Positions 1 to 12,569 of a stretch of DNA of 64,000 bases are shown here, in pieces (positions within the stretch are counted from its first letter, which is position 1; the number at the start of each line of letters is the position of its first letter). The DNA comes from Penelope pileata (lineage: Eukaryota > Chordata > Aves > Galliformes > Cracidae). The translations under genes and the position numbers were made by a program. The DNA is taken from NCBI GenBank assembly GCA_013396635.1, contig WBMW01000582.1, forward strand, positions 826,421 to 890,420, in the 5' to 3' direction. The notes beneath the pieces were generated by a model. That model searched no databases and was not told where the DNA came from. It saw nothing but the letters and a program-made list of their open reading frames with translations.

Positions 1-199
1 CTTGATGATGTTACAATCCAGCAGTTAAATATCATCTATCATCTTTTGCATAATTGAATCCATTTGGACATGGTCAAATAATGATTTGAAAACCAGTAAA
101 TATCACAATCATAACTTAAACTTTGATAAATTAACTTCCAGCAAAGCTCTTTGAAAAAATCGTGGTGCCCACATATAATTAAGTAGCAGGATTCTTGCA
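1..199. other. Downstream flank of NUBPL
   Basis: AT-rich unique sequence beyond the predicted poly(A) site of NUBPL. I see no exon, repeat or second canonical polyadenylation signal here. In mammals the next gene downstream is ARHGAP5 (from memory); nothing of it is visible. Confidence 0.6.
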
Positions 200-220
200 C
201 TAATCACACCAAAAGATCAC

Positions 221-226
221 TTTATT
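221..226 (-). terminator. NUBPL: NUBPL polyadenylation signal AATAAA
   Basis: Plus-strand tttatt reads AATAAA on the gene strand, 22 nt beyond the stop codon. It is followed on the gene strand by a GU-rich stretch (TTTTGGTGTG), as expected near a cleavage site. It is the only canonical hexamer between the stop codon and the window edge, so the 3' UTR would be only about 40-60 nt unless transcription continues past position 1. Confidence 0.7.
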
Positions 227-247
227 GTTAAATTTGTGATAAACACT

Positions 248-310
248 TCAAGCTGGAGGTGCTGGCAGTCGTCTCACTATTTCCGTAGCTATCTTTAGAT
301 ATGCTTTAGC
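248..310 (-). CDS. NUBPL: NUBPL last coding exon (exon 11) with stop codon
   Basis: The acceptor TTTTTACAG precedes codons for AKAYLKIATEIVRRLPAPPA and a TGA stop at 248-250. The human counterpart ends AKAYLRIAVEVVRRL plus five residues (from memory), so both length (20 codons plus stop, 63 nt) and sequence match. It forms the C-terminal helix after the NTPase fold. The exon begins in phase 0, joining exon 10 after a GCC alanine codon. Only the last few residues differ in character: the small proline/alanine tail replaces the human serine-rich one. Confidence 0.96.
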   Translation of the reverse strand, partial: AKAYLKIATEIVRRLPAPPA

Positions 311-3300
311 CTGTAAAAACAGAAACATACATTTAGAACTTTTCATTTTCTATATGAAGCAATATTTTATGTCTTGTTAGATATGTTTTTTCACACAAAG
401 AAAAAAAATGCTACAATGAATGTGTTTCATTTAGCTTGTTTTGTCTTCAAGAAAGTTATGCACTAACACAAAGTATAAGCATTGTTTAAAATACTGGAGT
501 GGACAAAACTTCAGTATTATTTTTAGAATAAAATTTTACTGAACGATCTGTTTTAAACAGCAAACAATCAATATTCTTCCGGAGGTGAGGTGCTGAGAAG
601 GAAGGAGACTCTAGTCCCACAGGTCCCATTAGTTATAAACACCCCTCACCTCAAAGATGGATGCACTATACAGAAGACTGAGACAGAGAATCAGAGAAAA
701 CAATGGCATTCCAATAAAAAACTAAGATAATTAATTCATCATGGACTTTAAAAAAAAAAAAAGAGCACCTTTCCAAGAGACAGGAATGGTTACTGGAAAT
801 TCTAATTCTGAAGAACTAGAATCCATACAACAGAAGCACACTCTCACACCAACCTGTGACATACAGTAGGATGCTGTGGGTGGGAGGACAGAACACAACA
901 CTAAGACTATCAAGAGTTACTCAATTCAAGATCACTTCTTTTAAGATCTTTGAAAAAAAAAAAAGACAACTGGGACCTGGATCAATCTAACACCAAATAT
1001 TCATAAACTTAATGTCAGGAGATGTACGTAAAAACACTACCTAAGCTTTAACACAGTACAAACTACAAAATGAAACCCATCAAACTGAACAGCTCACAGT
1101 CAAAATGGAACATTTGTTTTAGAAAGGTCTTCACCTGATCTTGATATAAAGATTCTCAAGTAAGACAGTATGTGTGGGGGGCTGTGTGTACTATATGCAT
1201 GTATATACTTCATGTATGCTCTTCAGATTACTTCCATTGTTAAAAATGGACACTATATCTACAATTTGAGTTTGCCATGCCTCAATTTCCAGCTGGTGCA
1301 TCACGTGTTTGCCCAGTAAAATAGAAGATTCCTCCATTATTCAGCCTCTGTTAGACAGTAACCAAAGCAACTCTTCACCTTCTCAAATAAGCCTGCACTT
1401 GGAGCCCTCTAATTTGTCTCTACAAGTTAGACCTTGTAGTCTTGATGAGCTTTTAATATAGTAAGTAAGCTGACAAATAGATGAGGTTAGAGCTTGAGGG
1501 ACAAGAGAAGGTTTGTGTTCCACTCATGCCACGAGCACCAGCTGCCTGAGCACAGCAGAGTGCCTTTTGCAGGCAGCCCAGCGCGCTTCCTCTCTTCCAT
1601 TCCTCGCTCCTCGCCTGTCAGTTTTCTTTTCTGACATTCCCACCCTCAGTGCTCTGGTACTCTCAAGAATAAATCAAATAATTTTCTGAGTTTGTAAGGA
1701 ATGCAGGCACCATCTACTTGCAGATAACAGAACAGATCAAATGTGTTACGAGAGCAGCAGAGTAACTGAAGGCCTTAATCCTGAAATGCTCTGGCCACAC
1801 AAGTTACTCACGCAAGCAGCTGCAGCACAGTCAAGTGAGCAATCTGTATTTGTTACTCATATGATTTAAGCCTGTGCTCAGCCTTGTATCCTCTAGCTGT
1901 ATAACGACAAAGCTAAGACTTATTTTAAATAAGAGCTATAAGACATTCTGACACAGGGCCTAAAAGCAGTATTCTGAAGTTCAGTGTGTGGAGAGGTTTT
2001 TTTCTCTTGTAACCAGCTTAGAACATTGATGCCAACCATTAAAGAGATTAAAAATGTAGTTCTGATAATACGATGATTAGGGTTAGAATGTCTTCAGAAG
2101 ACTAGCACCATTCATGTGCATTTTCTCCACAGGCTTACTCTATAATGATCTACTATTTAGGACTCACACAAACTACATGTCAGAGGCTTCTTTAAAACTA
2201 TTAAGCTGTGTATCAACGCTTAAAAAGCGGTGCTAAATCCAGGCAACACAGAGATAACTGGTTTCTTTATGAGGGAGTCTGAAGAATCAAATTCTGCTCA
2301 GCCTTTTGTATCATGGATAAGATGGCTCTTGTTTCAGAGTAGCTTTTACATATCGTGCTACACAAATTGACAGAATATCTGCAAGTGAATTATTCTGTCT
2401 TATTTAGTCCATTATTAATTGTTAAATGGCACCAATTAAAGAAAAAAAGATACCATTTCTTCGCTTACTCTGAAAACATCATATATGCTTAAAAACAGCC
2501 CATGCCACCGTCATGGCTATTTAGATCATACCAATCCAGAGAATAAAAGGAAGCATAATTATTCCCAAAAGAGGTGTGCTGCTAGAATCTGCAGGACCTC
2601 ATGAAGACGTGTATACAAGTGAATAGATGAGCTGAGAAGCCTGGAACAGATATTGCACAATAGAGAGAACATTGTGGTTAAAACTTAAGTGGGTGTAAAT
2701 ATTTGGTCATTTTAGCATCTCCTGCTGTTTAATCCCACTACATTCTACAGAATTCTGTTTCCTTCATCTTCTGTGATAAGTCATTCTGGTCTAACAGGTC
2801 ACCTAACAAAGTAACAACTGTGGTTTTGCAGCGTCCTTCACCGGGAAGTACAGTGGAAATCTCAGTCACTTGCATAGAAAGTAAAATATTAAAAAAAGAT
2901 GCTAGCTCAAAAAGGACTGCATGTAAAATCTTACAATATTATTCTGGACTATATTATGATAGAACAAATACCCAGGGACCAGTGATCACAACAGAATCTA
3001 GCTGAAAAAATTAGAAGCAAAACGTTAAGAGATGAGAGTAAACACTGGGTTTTACTTTATGAAGAACAGAACAAAAAGCTTTTTTTCCAGAGTACAGGAA
3101 AATATCAGCAAAAGGCTTGCCCTTGTTAAATGATAATTTACAACAGACAGGTTTTTTTCTTTTTGAGTAGACAATGAACAAGGAAAGCAGAAAATACCAG
3201 CCAAAGCAAAGGCTGACACAGTTGAGGACAATAAAAAGAAATTTTAAAAACTGGTCAAGAAAAAAACAGATCTTCCCAATTTTATAGACATTCACACAGC

Positions 3301-5196
3301 TACAAAAGTTCAGACCAAAGGTCCAGCCAATACAGCGGTCACCCTTCAAAACTGTGGCTAAAGACAAGATCCCAGTGAACACTGAGACTTGAACAAGCAA
3401 AGAACATGTCCTCAGGATACTCTGCAAGCCTCCAACAGTTTGTGACCCAGGAGTCTCCTGAGCGGTATGTCTGCGTTGAATTGCTAGTAAAAGGACTTTT
3501 CTTATACAAATTTGTCTTATGGTGCTTTGCACTCCTATCTGTGGCATTACTGAGCATTAAGCTGACTTTTTCACAGAATCCTATAACTTCAAGGTGTTTA
3601 TCTTGCTAACTGGGAGCTGCCCACTGCTTATGTAAAGCTAAAATTGTTTTCTCCCATACACATAAATCTGTGGCAAGAGCTTAAGTAACAAGTATGTAAT
3701 TCAAACTAGTCCCATAGGTATCACTGCAGTGTAGTTGGACATCCCAGCTGCGCCCACATGCAACATTCAGCACGCTTAGTTATCCCCTGGGTGGTCTAGC
3801 TACTCCCCAGCTAGCCATCTGCAGAGATAAGATAATGAATCAATTTGGGACAACAGATCAACTTGAAAAAAGGTGAGTGACAGAAGTCAAGCTGCCTTTG
3901 CAGTCAAGTATTTACACTAATTGGTGTAGGAGTGCTCCAGGTGGGAATTTTGGACTATCTTGAAGAGTCCCACAGGCAGCTCCCCCTTTGCACAGATCAA
4001 TTCACAGGTTTTAATGAGTCAATTAACAACCTGAATGGAAAATCTGGCCCCTTCCAGAGACTACCCAGGCAGTTTCTGCTCCAGAATTGACCAAATGGTA
4101 CACAGATAATTGTAATCACACAGCAGAAATTGCTCCAGCAGCTGCAGAAACAGTAACAGGCGCTTTTGTAAATAGTTAAGATAGGAGATGTTTTGTACAC
4201 AGTTCAAGTCAATCAACTGCAATGACTACTATGACTACTCCAGCACATGCATGATCAAGGACTGGCTCCACTGCTGAAACCAAACTAAACGGTGGTTCAG
4301 GGAGTCTCATTTGCTCCAGATGAAGACACCACTGACAGGGACTTCCATAACCACCCAGGAAGCAAGCAGATATCCTTCTTGGGAGAGCTGATTCCCTAAG
4401 GGTTACCCTACATGAAGATCCCAATATACTAGATATTTTTCCCTCCCAAACAATGTTTATGAGTGGTTGGGCAATGACTTCACATTTGTGTATGCTTTCA
4501 TTTGCCATTTATCTGATCTGCCACATAGTAACAGGAGTCTCTGGTCTCAACTCTTTGCAAGCCAGCATGCCAGTATTACCTAGTCCTAGTATTATCAGCA
4601 GTCTCTTACCCGGCTAAACGCACCGAGCATCACTTTTTTCTTTCTTGTTGTTGTTCTTCGTTTTTTTAAACTCCTCCCCCAGTAGTTCATGCATTGAACA
4701 GAACTGTCTCACATATATTTCCCTACAGGGACTCCACCAGTAACCCATCTTTGACAAAATCAACCATTTTGAGCCTTTGAACAAATCACTCAGCTATGAG
4801 CAAGGACCTGTCTACCAGCAGCAACACACGTCAAAGTACAAGAAAGGTCTAGAGGAAATCTCAGTAACCATCAATACACCTTCTGATAAATAAACACAAC
4901 TCTGCATGTATTGAGCTCTATATCCTACCCACAATCTACTTAATGCAGCATCTGTACAGAGATAATAGAGCCTGGTTCAGCTATGTACTCCATCTCTACT
5001 AAGCAAAAGATAGACTGCAGCCAAAAACTGAGAAGGATTTTTATTTCCTTTTTGGTTGGAAAGACAAAAGAGAACAAGTTCTAAGTCATCACTGACAACC
5101 ATTTTTATTTTTATAGGATAAAAGTGAACTTTACACATCACAGTTTTTCACTTTATGGTTTGGAAGCTCTAAAGGAATGTTTTATAGTCTAAAATC

Positions 5197-5241
5197 TTTT
5201 TTTTTTTTTTGTTTAAAATTTTTTTTTTTTTTTTTTTTTTT
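5197..5241. repeat. Poly-T block
   Basis: A 14-T run, a short GTTTAAAA spacer and a 23-T run, followed by TGCAG on the plus strand. It is a low-complexity tract, likely length-variable. No retroposed gene body with a matching tail was seen beside it. Confidence 0.9.
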
Positions 5242-8200
5242 GCAGATGAACAGCTTATATTTAATAGTAACATATCAATTAGCTGGAAGCCAAACATTCT
5301 CCCTCTTTGAGAGCATAAAGAGGTGCACAGGGAGACTGATGCTCTAAAAAAACAGACCAGATTTGTTTGTTACATATGCTGCAAAGGTGGGGTCTGAGAG
5401 CAGCACTGGCAACTGTGGAGGTAAAGATGGAAGGTGAACTTCAGAGTCAAAAGAGCTGATAATGGCCACATGAGAATATTCACCTCTCAAAGACTAGCAC
5501 AAACACTGTTAGAAAAGACTGCAGCATTCCTTAGATGACAAAACTTCTTAGGACTGAGACAGCACAATTGATGAAGTCACTCAAGACAGCATCAATCTTG
5601 GGGTAGGAATCAGAGAAATTGAAACAAACTTTGTCAGGAAAAGGGCTGAAGAATGTGTCTTGGCCTACATAATCAGAACATCTTGATTCATTCCTCTGTT
5701 GTGCAACAATAGACATGCGGCAGCACTAAAATGCAAGTGATCTTTTTATTACCCCCATCTGATTTAGCCCTATACTAGCCCTAGAGAAATGTAAGCCTAT
5801 CAGTTACATTAAAATGTCTTTCAGGAATTTAATTCTCCCTGAAAATCTTACCCATCAGGTATATCGCTCCTAGAGGCAACTGCAAAATTACTTACAGCGT
5901 ATAGCTGACTGTCCTGTTCCCATGGATTGGCTTGACCTGCTGATTTGCCTCACTGTTCATTTTCACTGAAGGATAGATCTCAGGCTGCTCATAGTGTCTA
6001 GCGCAAGGGCCACACAACCACAGAGTACAATTTACCCATCAAGAAAACCAAAACAGGTAAGAGCTGGCATCACATTCATCTTCTCACAAGCCACTGCATA
6101 CCAGCAACTCAGAAAAAGCATACTGATCCCATCACTTGCTTGTGGGCCAAGCACACCAAAAAGCAGAAATCCAGATACTGACCAGCTTTCTAACTTCTAT
6201 TAGAGGATTCCAAGGTTATTAAGATGCTTTGTCTAAATCAGCACTCCAAAGGAAAATCTATGCAAATCCTGACTGTCTGGAACAGTGAACATTACTATAC
6301 CTACAAAAAAGGATATAGTATTTAAATCTGCACAACAGAGCTGCTAGGGGCTTGTACTTTATTCATTGCTAAAGAAAACCAGCAACCATGGCCAACAAGC
6401 ATCTAGTCAGATAGCGGCCATCAAAAGGACAAATACTGGATTTGACCACCGTCTACATGATGACAATGTTAGGTCATATCTTACTGAAAAACAAAAATAA
6501 AATGCATCGCTCTCTTTGTTCAACCACAACCCATTTTTCAGTTCTACCAGATTTTCAGCTTTAGCTTTCATAGAAATTACTTGACTTTGACGCAACTCCA
6601 ACCTTCAGTGCATACCTGGAGCTGCCCACTGATATCTTTATTTTACCACAGTCAGCTCAGGAGGCACTAAAAGCACTGACAATAAACACAGCTTTAAATG
6701 ACCTTCCACTTCAGATAAAAACTTTATATCACCCAGAGAAATTTTTGACTGCTACTAGAAGCCCAAAATCTTTTCCACTGTCTTCCTCTGGGCAGTTCTA
6801 CAATAAGATTCTTCTTTGGATCAACCGGCAACTTCTGTCACGCTGCAGCAAAGCCCCAGCCCAGAAAGGGGACTTAATGAAAAGATAAAACTTAATCCAT
6901 AAATTACAACTACAATGTAGGAGATAAGTAAGGAAAGTGGATGCCTTTCTGATAGAAGTCCTGGTACTCAGGGGACATGAAAATTTCCTGTTAGTCCTAC
7001 ACATGAGCCAAGCAGAAGCCAAGCCCTCCTCAGCCATGAAGCACTGCTAGCCTCTAGGTGTCGTTACTTATGTAATGTCACTCAGGTGCCATTATGTACA
7101 TCAAAAAAGGCATCTTGCCCAGAAAACATGGTTAAGTAGAATAGTGCAATTCAAAGGCAATACAGTAGCATCCTTCAAGCAGACTGTCCTAACACTCAGC
7201 ACTTTCTTCAGCAGAATGAAGTATAAAATGAGGCTCTGACGATGTACTGCCTGCAACCTGAATGAAGGATTCAAACCTACATATACCAAACGTTACCATG
7301 ATTGTTCAGAGGAAGCCTTGACTGTAAGGCATAGCATAAATCGTATCACGCAGCCTTCTCCAGCGTTTGCTTTTCCAAAAGATATCACGCCCTGGAGAGT
7401 CCACTCTTTAAATGAAATTATTGATGACAGCTAAACAACAGCAAACAATTTACTACTACTATTTCAATTTTTTTCTATTTCTTGCAAAGCTTTAAAACAT
7501 TGTACATTTTTATTCTACTCACACTTCACCCATGCAAAGAACTCTACAAAAAAAAAAAAGTCTTTCTGAATATAAATTCCATCTGTCTCTTTGGATACTA
7601 CCACAGTGAAATGGGCAACATTTCTAATTTAACTGAAAAGTGGCTTTTAACCAGAGTTACTTTCCTCTGTTCTCTCAGATCACTGATGCCTAGTGCCCCT
7701 GCTTTCCACCTGACTGGGCTTTTTCTCTCCCCTTACAGAGCTTTGTGCAGTTTATTAGCCTCCAATTCTTTCACCAATATATATGAACATATAAATTTTC
7801 AAGGGGGCTGAATACATTTCATATAGTTAAATGCAAACTAGACAATAAAAGAACATCCTCCAAGAAGCATGTGGTTTTTGTATCACACGTGTCTTTACGA
7901 CGAGCTGGACGGGATGACGTTAAGCATGTGTTCCAGCAACAAGCCTTAGTTTCCTTGCTCCAGGACAAGTTTGCTTTAGGTTCTACCCAAGTCAAATTCC
8001 TCACCAACTGCAAGCAAGTTTGTGCATATCTACAAAAGGCAGTTCAATCCGGGATTCTGACACCCTAGCTGTATCTGATTCATGGAATTTGCTCTCTGTC
8101 ATCTTCCCATACTTTCCCAATACACTCAACTTGATTTTTACAGAACAAGAGGCTGAACTCAAAAGTATTTTTCCTTAATAGATTCCAGATGTTTTCCACA

Positions 8201-10406
8201 ACAGTTTGTGGCAAGTTAAGGACCTGACTGACCAAATGCAGCCATCCTCCTCAGACTTTCTGCCATGAGGATTTACCATATCTTTAATGATGGAAGAAGG
8301 TAAAATCTAAATTTCACTGTCATGACTTCTCTGTTGGCTTGAATACATAATCCCTCCTGAATCTTAGAGGTGTATCACCTCTCCACAATTTTTATTTTTA
8401 AATCACCTCATTCGCAAGCCGAGAGACTACATCTACTTGTCTCAGCCTCCAGCACATCTTCTCCCTGAAACATCTAACCCAGCAAGCCTCTCTAGTTTTT
8501 AGAAAGCGAATGGCTACATTGGTACAGCAAATACACTCTGAATTTGTTGCTTCTTTGATCCTGGGATAAGGTGGGAGGTAGGTGCCTGATGGTCACATTT
8601 AGCCTGTCTCTTCTAGCGAGAAATGAGCAAATCCACTGTGCCATCAAGGCTGTGATGTGTTCAAGAGTTTCAACCTGGAAGTGTTCACAAGACAACCACC
8701 CCAAACCTCTTCTAGTTTTGTTCTCATAGGTGGAAAAGCTCTTAGAAACCCCTACTTCAGTTTCCCTCACTGTTGAAGGAGAGTTCACTGGGCATTTCAA
8801 CAATTAATTTGGTGGTTAAGTAACTCCAAGGGAATTAATCATGTTCTGTGTATCTCAGTGTGCTTCTAGCCCTCTCACCTGCAAGTTTCAAACCTCTTCC
8901 AACCCCCCATTTTGCTGCTGGTTCCTTTCAGCAATCCTTAGGAGGATCTCTCATATCTGAGCACTAACGATTCCCAGCTGGTTTCAGTGATTACTCTCTT
9001 GTTTTCCCTATTCTACCTTTCCCATTTTAGCAGTGTTCCTGATTTACTGGCTCTGCTGTCTAGAGACTCTCTTATGTTCCAGCGAGCAAACAGCCAAGCC
9101 CTAGCCAGTCAACCCAGCTCCACAGCTGAGGAAGGAAGGAAAAAGCTCCCAAGACTCTCAATTACCTCCAGAAGGGCCTGGTAAGTCCTCACTGTTGATT
9201 AAACTAAGTCCCTTGTAGAGGATCTTTTAGGTCACTACCAGTTGCTGCTGCCTGCCTGCTATCTTTCTGTTAGATTAGCCCGTTTTTTAGGCTAATATGT
9301 GAGTACAGCAACATGCAATATTCACAGCACATTTCTACAGCAGATAAAAAATTTTATCAATGAAGACTGCTAAAAAAAGAAAAAAAAACATAATTTAAAG
9401 AACTAAGCTGACAGAAGCATTAATGCAGACGATGTTACACCAAGAGCAAAATCAATTTGCCAGTATTGCTTATTTCTCCTCGGGGACATTACCCCTTGGA
9501 GACTCCAACTTTACCAAAATAGAACTTGGGCCATTAAGACCTCACATCCTTTAGCTGTATCATCAACCCTTTCCACAAGTAGATGAATCTTACGTATTCT
9601 GTGTATTCTGAGAGAGGACTTTCGAAGCTCACACATGCACAGTTCTACACATTTTTTTTCTGGAAGGGTTATTTTGGTTGTTAATAATTTCCCTGGCAGT
9701 TTTGTAAAAAGGCAGTTTTCCTCCTCCACTAACTCCATCTAAGTAAACTAAGCTTTAAAGTTAAAAATCTAAAAAAGTTTGCTTATATGATTTAAAATCC
9801 TAGCAGAGAGTGAGAGCTATGCTTTTACATGTCAGCAAGACAAGGCAAACCCTGTAGTATGTAAGCAAAAGAAGTATTAGTTAACATTTTAGAAACACCC
9901 TTTATTCCAGTCTTGACAGAGCTTAAAAGGTGAGACAGCATACTGGGTTTCTGAAAAGTCAGTCATCATCCATATTCCCCACTATCTGACTTACATATTA
10001 TTTCTGTTTCGTGAGCTTGTATTTCATTTTAAACGTGTTCTAATAAAGACAGCAGAGAATTTTGTATACAAGGATCTGTAAATTTAAGGGACAAGAGCAG
10101 AGATAATTTCAGCAACTCAGTGCCCGTTGTTCTCTCTCTGAAAAACTATGACTGTTCACGCATGAATAGCCCCAATTTTAGTTTATTTGAGAAACATAGT
10201 GATGAGCGTCATGTATTAAAGATTAGAATCTGACCTTATATAACCTCTCCCACCATCAGTTATGGGCTACAAATTTCATTTTTCTTTTAAAATCTAAGAG
10301 AACAACAATCACTTTCTCTGTCTTTATAATGAGAAGCAAATAAGGGATAAAGGGAAATTCTTTTTCACTCTGTGGAGACTAGTAATATCTAAAAAAAAAA
10401 AAAAAA

Positions 10407-10442
10407 NNNNNNNNNNNNNNNNNNNNNNNNNNNNNNNNNNNN
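10407..10442. other. Assembly gap (36 N)
   Basis: A run of 36 N directly after a 16-A homopolymer, suggesting the assembly broke in a poly-A tract. Missing length is unknown. Confidence 0.99.
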
Positions 10443-10876
10443 AACAAAAGCTCCTGAGGAGGAGAACGATCATCAACACAGTTGCAGATAACAATATTAA
10501 AAGTTTTCCCCAGAGTCACACATATTTGTCAATCTTTATTCCTCTTCATACTTAATTGCCACAAATGCTGCTTACAACCCCTCCTTTCATTACCAAGAAC
10601 AGTCCAAGAAGGAACAGATGGCTACCCTACAGACTTTCTTTCTTCTTAATTTTCAGAATGCTGTCCTACACATTTGAGTGTAGGCTCAGACTCCTGCATG
10701 CTACAGACTCTTGGTTAATACAGACTTCAGATACTGTGAACCTTCCATCTTGGTTTACTCAACTGTTTTGCTTCAACTTTGACCTAAGCTATACATCTAC
10801 TCAAACCTTAGAACTTCTGATCAAAATTCCCAGATAGAAACTACAGCATTGCGTGGAATGATTCTTTTTCATAAGG

Positions 10877-11352
10877 ATCCTAAGAAGGACGTTGAGCTGT
10901 TAGAGTGGGTCCAAAGGAAGACGATCAGAGGGCTGGAGCACCTACTCTATGAGGACAGGCTGAGAGAGTTGGGGCTGCTCAGCCTGGGGAAGAGAAGGCT
11001 GCGGGAGGGACCTTGTAGCAGCCCTGAAGGGGCATACAGGAAAGCTGGAGAGGAACTTTTTATGAGAGAAGGTAATGATAGGACAAGGGCTAATGGCTAC
11101 AAACTGAAAGAGGGTAGATTCAGACTAGATATAAGGAAGAAATTCTTCCCTGTGAGGGTGGTGAGACACTGGAACAGGTTGCCCAGAAAAGTTGTGGATG
11201 CCCCCTCCCTGGAACTGTTCAAGGTCAGGCTGGATGGAGCTTTGAATAACCTGGTCTAGTGGGAGGTGTCCTTGTCCACAGCAGGGGAGGGAGCTGGAGC
11301 AAGGTGATCTCTAAGGTCCCTTCCAATTCAAACCATTCTATGACTCTATGAT
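10877..11352 (+). mobile_element. CR1 LINE fragment, 3' end with C-terminal ORF2 remnant
   Basis: A 5'-truncated CR1 non-LTR retrotransposon. The plus-strand frame reads LEWVQRKTIRGLEHLLYEDR and, near its end, HWNRLPRKVV before a stop at 11257-11259. These correspond to the extreme C-terminus of CR1 ORF2, beyond the reverse transcriptase catalytic core. The 3' UTR follows (TCCCTTCCAATTCAAACC) and the element ends in TCTATGACTCTATGAT-type repeats. The C-terminal frame remains open for over 100 codons but has an internal deletion after the KRRLREG segment. It has no catalytic residues and cannot be active. It lies antisense to NUBPL in intron 10. Confidence 0.95.
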
Positions 11353-12486
11353 CTAGAATCAAGATCACTACATTATTCCACAGAGTATCAGCAGAGGTCT
11401 TGTCAAACTATTGCATTCAATTAGAAATGAACATGCTACAGTGCTGCTGCTTCTCTATCCAATTAAAGAAGTGCAGCAATGTTAGTCGCTATTCATCAGC
11501 ATGTTAACAATACTGGATTATTCCCCACCACCATTTATTTTATTTTTCTTTCTTTTAAAAGAATGGGAAGGAAAAGTTATTTCAGTATGTACCTAGCAAT
11601 CATTGTTTTAGACAGGATGTTATTTGAACTTTCTACCTTATCTGTAACTGATTCTACCACCTATCATTACTTATTTTTTTCCTTTAAAGGTAGCACCTAA
11701 GCAGCAGTCAATAGTGATGCTGTATCACTCCATACAGTGTACCAACACAATGTGGCAGACAAAATCCTGCCCTACAGAGCATGGCAGACAAACTCCAGCA
11801 GAGGGGCATGAAAAAATATTAGCCAGAAAAAAAAAATCTTACTCTGTAAGCATTAACAAAGTTTTTATATGTGCAACTGCTTTTCTTCAGAGACTTGCAT
11901 ATTTGAATCCCACCATCTCAACAACTCACATTTTCCTTTGGCAATAAAATGTTATTGTAAATGCACAGAAAAATCCATTTCCTCGTGTGCAAATTCCTTT
12001 ACTTTCTGCTGAAAACAACCCAGGTACTGACAACATGCAGGTTTTGCTCCAAACATCTTTTGATAGGACCGTTTGACAGTTACCAGGCTCCACTACCAAA
12101 GGCTCAACTGACAGTTTTAGAGGACCTCCATTAGCTGCAAGGTCTCATGTGGCTTGACACTAACCTTCCTCGTCTTGGCATACCAGAATCTGGGTCAAAT
12201 CTCCACTATTCTGAATGATTTGGACTAATTAGGCAAAAACACATGCACACAAGCAGAACCCACGACCAACATTCCAAAACTGGGAAAAATAAGGGCCAAA
12301 GTAACTTACTGACACAACTCTCTTTTACACAACTTCGTTTCCCTAATTTACCTTCAGTTAGCCATTTGTTTTCAAACAACAATAATGAGAAGCACTCCCT
12401 ACTCACTGTTTGTTTTTTTTAAGGGGAGAGAGTGGGGGTGAGCTGAGATGCTTTTTGTTATTTTAAGTGCAGTGCACCAGACTTAC

Positions 12487-12569
12487 GGCATCGCTCTGAG
12501 GCTGTGAGATCACGACAGGCTGCCCAGAATCACAGGTCTCCCGTATATTGACATGCAGTGGAACATCTC
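12487..12569 (-). CDS. NUBPL: NUBPL exon 10
   Basis: An 83-nt exon bounded by acceptor TTGAATACAG and donor GTAAGT. It encodes (G)DVPLHVNIRETCDSGQPVV followed by ISQPQSDA, very close to human [20 protein letters not shown]. The first glycine codon is split (G|GA) with exon 9 and the exon ends in phase 0. The segment is the conserved 'IPL...R...D.G.P' region of Mrp/NBP35 proteins. In human NUBPL the intronic disease variant c.815-27T>C (from memory) disrupts splicing of this exon. A TTCAC branch-point-like motif sits about 23-27 nt upstream here. Confidence 0.97.

Larger units (their letters stand above)
311..12486 (-). other. NUBPL: NUBPL intron 10 (12.2 kb)
   Basis: Starts GTAAGT and ends TTTTTACAG on the gene strand. 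It contains one clear CR1 fragment (10877-11352, antisense to NUBPL), a poly-T block at 5197-5241 and an assembly gap at 10407-10442. An unexplained minus-strand frame runs 3011-3547. Otherwise it is AT-rich unique sequence; short open frames are scattered on both strands without codon or motif support. Confidence 0.9.

Noticed and set aside
7871..8068. 65-codon plus-strand frame with fairly protein-like composition in intron 10
   Set aside because: Short, no motif, no splice or start context, antisense to the gene; length expected by chance in 64 kb.
10849..11259. 136-codon open frame considered as a novel host gene
   Set aside because: From about residue 10 onward it is the C-terminus of CR1 ORF2 (HWNRLPRKVV motif) followed by the CR1 3' UTR.
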